Shown here in pieces: positions 61,808 to 64,000 of a stretch of 64,000 nt of DNA; position 1 is the first letter of the stretch, and each line of letters starts with the position of its first letter. A program made the translations under genes and the position numbers. The DNA lies in NCBI GenBank assembly GCA_024655905.1, contig JANLFP010000008.1:62001-126000 (forward strand), in the 5' to 3' direction. Under the pieces are notes generated by a model, which did not search any database, was not told where the DNA came from, and saw nothing but the letters and a program-made list of their open reading frames with translations. The stretch is from Tepidanaerobacteraceae bacterium. GTDB taxonomy: Bacteria > Bacillota > Thermosediminibacteria > Thermosediminibacterales > Tepidanaerobacteraceae.

Positions 61808-62860
61808 TTAACTTCTTTTTATCAAGGCTTTACGGTATTTTTCGCTCTCCCAGTTTTTGATGAATCCGATCTCTTCGAGCGTCATTCTCTTAATGGAAAG
61901 CCTTTTTTCTTCGATTTTCTTCAAGATATAAATATATGCGAGCAAAGTTTCTTCCATTGCAAGCGCTTCCTGAAAAGATGTTCTATAAGTTATTTCTCCG
62001 GTTTTTGTGTTGATATTCAGTTTATTTTCATTATTATCCAGCGAAATGTTATCGTTCAGATAAACTAATTGATCCGGGTATAGGGCATTTTTATCAAAAA
62101 AATCGGAGGAAATGCTGTTATTTTTAAAGAAGTCTTTTAGATATGCGGTGCGGCTCATAAAGGTGTTATCGTCAATTTTTTCTATAGACATCTCAGGGTA
62201 AGGTTCCGTGATGTGTAAAGATTTTTTTATAGACTCATTTACTTCTTCATGAAGCCTTATGACTTCTTCACGGCTATCGGAGTTTACTATGAGGCCGTGA
62301 TTTTCCATAAATATAGCTTTTGGAAACTTTCTGCCGCTTTTCATATGGCGCTCCAACGCTTCCCGTATCTTGAGAGTAAGATAAAAGCCCGGATTTATAT
62401 ATGGAATCCAGAGGAAACAATAGGGCTTGCCGGAAAATATCTCCCGGATGATTTCTTCACCTTTTTTGCTGCAGCAGAGGATATTAACATAGACCGCATG
62501 TGAATGAATCACATATTTTTGCAAAATCGAATGAAAGCCCGCTTCCACAGAAGGTCTGAGTTCCTTTAATCCTTCAACTTTAACTACACTCTTTTTCAAA
62601 AAAGCAGTGCTGTCTTTTTCATAGTCAATACCTGAATCCAAATCCGCCCGGTCAAAATAGTCTTTAATATCTTTGTAATTTACCACTACGAATCCTTCGC
62701 TTCTAGTCACCTGATTCAGTTTATAGCCCGAAGCCTTAACCGCCATAAGTTCATCATTTATTTTTACCGAAGTATTGCCTCCGCCCCCCTGCACCATGTC
62801 AGGGAAGTTGCCCACGGCCCGGGATATGATCTCGAGATCCTGAAAGGCAGCATCATTCAT
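61808..62860 (-). CDS. Class II aldolase/adducin family protein
   Basis: The 350-residue protein has the substrate/phosphate region VQGGGGNTSVKINDELMAVKASG (residues 23-45) and metal-site histidines in IHSHAVYVNIL (near 118). MENHGLIVNSDS follows near 182. The fold is that of rhamnulose-1-phosphate and fuculose-phosphate aldolases, which make dihydroxyacetone phosphate and lactaldehyde. It is longer than RhaD or FucA (about 215-275 residues), with an extra C-terminal domain of about 120 residues, as in some two-part bacterial homologues. It lies between the isomerase and dehydrogenase genes. Confidence 0.88.
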   Translation of the reverse strand: MNDAAFQDLEIISRAVGNFPDMVQGGGGNTSVKINDELMAVKASGYKLNQVTRSEGFVVVNYKDIKDYFDRADLDSGIDYEKDSTAFLKKSVVKVEGLKELRPSVEAGFHSILQKYVIHSHAVYVNILCCSKKGEEIIREIFSGKPYCFLWIPYINPGFYLTLKIREALERHMKSGRKFPKAIFMENHGLIVNSDSREEVIRLHEEVNESIKKSLHITEPYPEMSIEKIDDNTFMSRTAYLKDFFKNNSISSDFFDKNALYPDQLVYLNDNISLDNNENKLNINTKTGEITYRTSFQEALAMEETLLAYIYILKKIEEKRLSIKRMTLEEIGFIKNWESEKYRKALIKRS

Positions 62861-63007
62861 TGGATTACCTTCTTTCCATTTAAAGTTATTCGTGTAAAAA
62901 GTCGATTCTGGTGGTTGTAGCCTGGCACCTGACCGTTCAGCCAGACGCTTTAAGCCGCTCCTTCGCTCCGCAGGGGTATGCCCGTAATTCGGCGTGTAAA
63001 TGCAGTC

Positions 63008-64000
63008 CTACTCCCAGCCCTTGCCGCCTATACCCCTCTCGAGTTTCTTTTGTTCATAGCCGCTCTCAAGGTATGCTTTCATGGGATCTGGAGCGAGACC
63101 CATTTCCTCCCTTACCTTTTCCAGAAGAGGCCTTACATCGGTCTCGAAAGCTTCTCTTACTACAGCTTCGGCCCCCAGCACATCACCGTTCAACTGGCGT
63201 TCTTTCAGGAGTTTGCCGTCTACTAAAAGCGCTTTCGCATAGGCCGTCTGAACATTCAATACCGAACGTATCATGGCAGGAACCTTGGGCTCGATATTAT
63301 GGCTCTGGTCTATCATGTACGCCACATTTTCAGCAGTCTTTTTTGTCTCGGGGCTGCAGGCTCCCGCCACCAGTTCTTTGAAGATGAGGAAGAGTTCATA
63401 GGGATTTATGGAACCTACTATGAGATCGTCATCGCCGTATTTTCTGTTGTTGAAATGGAAACCTCCCAGTTTGTCCTCATCCAGCAAAAATGCCACAATG
63501 TGTTCCACGTTGGTCCCCTGGGGGTGGTGCCCCAGGTCCACCAGTACCTGAGCTTTTTTGCCTATTTTTGTAGCAAAGGTGTACGCCATGCCCCAGTCTG
63601 CTATATCTGTGTGATAAAATCCCGGCTCGTAAAATTTATACTCTATGAGCATCCTCATATCGTCATCCATGGCGGCATCGAGCTCGGCCAGGCTTTCCTG
63701 CATCCAGTGCTTTCTATCCCTGAAGTCACCCTGCCCGGGGTAATTGGTGCCGTCGGCAAACCACAGGCTCAGGATCTTTGAATCGACCGCCCTTGCGATT
63801 TCCACGCATTCTAGCATGTGGGCCACCGCCTTTTTTCTGACTTCAGGATTTGCATTGCACACGCTGCCGAATTTATAGTCATCTTCCTGGAAAAGATTGG
63901 GGTTTACAGCGCCGATTTTAAGCCCGAGACTTTCGGCGAACTCTTTCACTTCACTGTAGTCATCAACCTTGTCCCAGGGTATATGTATGGCTACGGAAGG
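63008..64000 (-). CDS. L-rhamnose/sugar isomerase (partial, runs off the right edge)
   Basis: The visible 330 residues are the C-terminal part of a xylose-isomerase-like TIM-barrel enzyme. The frame stays open through [14 protein letters not shown] to the last base, so the N-terminus is outside the window. Conserved pieces are [31 protein letters not shown], the metal-ligand Glu in [27 protein letters not shown] and [13 protein letters not shown]. These fit the Pseudomonas stutzeri-type L-rhamnose isomerase family, which interconverts L-rhamnose and L-rhamnulose and accepts other sugars. It precedes the aldolase gene by about 150 bp, a gap with no gene. Confidence 0.88.
   Translation of the reverse strand, partial: PSVAIHIPWDKVDDYSEVKEFAESLGLKIGAVNPNLFQEDDYKFGSVCNANPEVRKKAVAHMLECVEIARAVDSKILSLWFADGTNYPGQGDFRDRKHWMQESLAELDAAMDDDMRMLIEYKFYEPGFYHTDIADWGMAYTFATKIGKKAQVLVDLGHHPQGTNVEHIVAFLLDEDKLGGFHFNNRKYGDDDLIVGSINPYELFLIFKELVAGACSPETKKTAENVAYMIDQSHNIEPKVPAMIRSVLNVQTAYAKALLVDGKLLKERQLNGDVLGAEAVVREAFETDVRPLLEKVREEMGLAPDPMKAYLESGYEQKKLERGIGGKGWE

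Overview
The window looks like a chromosomal segment of a spore-forming, strictly anaerobic, low-to-medium GC Firmicute of the class Clostridia. Supporting genes are a cotJABC spore-coat operon, a complete Rnf complex in the clostridial order C-D-G-E-A-B, the [FeFe]-hydrogenase maturase gene hydE, S-layer-homology (SLH) surface proteins, and strong AGGAGG-type ribosome binding sites. Thermosediminibacter/Tepidanaerobacter-like relatives are my guess, but no rRNA or marker gene is present to test it. I see no tRNA, rRNA, CRISPR array or intact prophage.

Layout. 0-3.4 kb: bioY behind a BirA-type operator, then an unusual two-domain E1-like (ThiF/MoeB) protein and a cysteine synthase. 3.4-9.6 kb: a minus-strand export operon (two membrane-fusion-type adaptors, a MarR regulator, a heterodimeric ABC exporter). 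9.9-10.9 kb: cotJABC. 11.0-14.7 kb: a decayed zone with a truncated transposase, a broken RelBE-like toxin-antitoxin pair, a calcium-loop protein, and remnants of an ATPase and an SLH protein. 14.7-21.1 kb: a minus-strand cluster of unknown function (membrane protein, radical SAM/SPASM enzyme with unusual cysteine spacing, a coiled-coil protein starting with a TNSSS-type signature, and an unknown protein) with a divergent HTH regulator. 21.2-29.0 kb: a 2,499-residue SLH surface protein and a small partner gene. They lie behind a second copy of the same control region, whose own regulator has decayed to a fragment fused to a cotJC fragment.

29.6-41.9 kb: an alpha/beta hydrolase, an AraC regulator, a copper ATPase with a CsoR-like operator, a dead histidine kinase, lipA-lipB, hydE, an NAD-binding reductase, and an ABC export locus with a NEW3-domain protein. 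42.2-47.4 kb: rnfCDGEAB with a minisatellite after rnfB. 47.8-55.4 kb: a WYL regulator, an rRNA-type methyltransferase, two related low-complexity proteins of unknown role, a membrane serine protease, a HAD phosphatase and glutamine-dependent NAD synthetase. 55.6-64 kb: a long minus-strand sugar operon (rhamnose-isomerase-like enzyme, class II aldolase, three dehydrogenases, a PHP-domain protein, rhamnulokinase) that continues beyond the right edge.

How the parts fit. The Rnf complex would couple ferredoxin oxidation to NAD+ reduction and ion pumping. The sugar operon would feed deoxy-sugar carbon into glycolysis and lactaldehyde-type products. The most original part is 14.7-29.4 kb, where two operons share one promoter/operator design and one intact HTH regulator. 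One operon carries a radical SAM enzyme next to a plausible protein substrate. The other carries a giant surface protein. This is the best candidate for an undescribed system, but the link between the two operons is inference.
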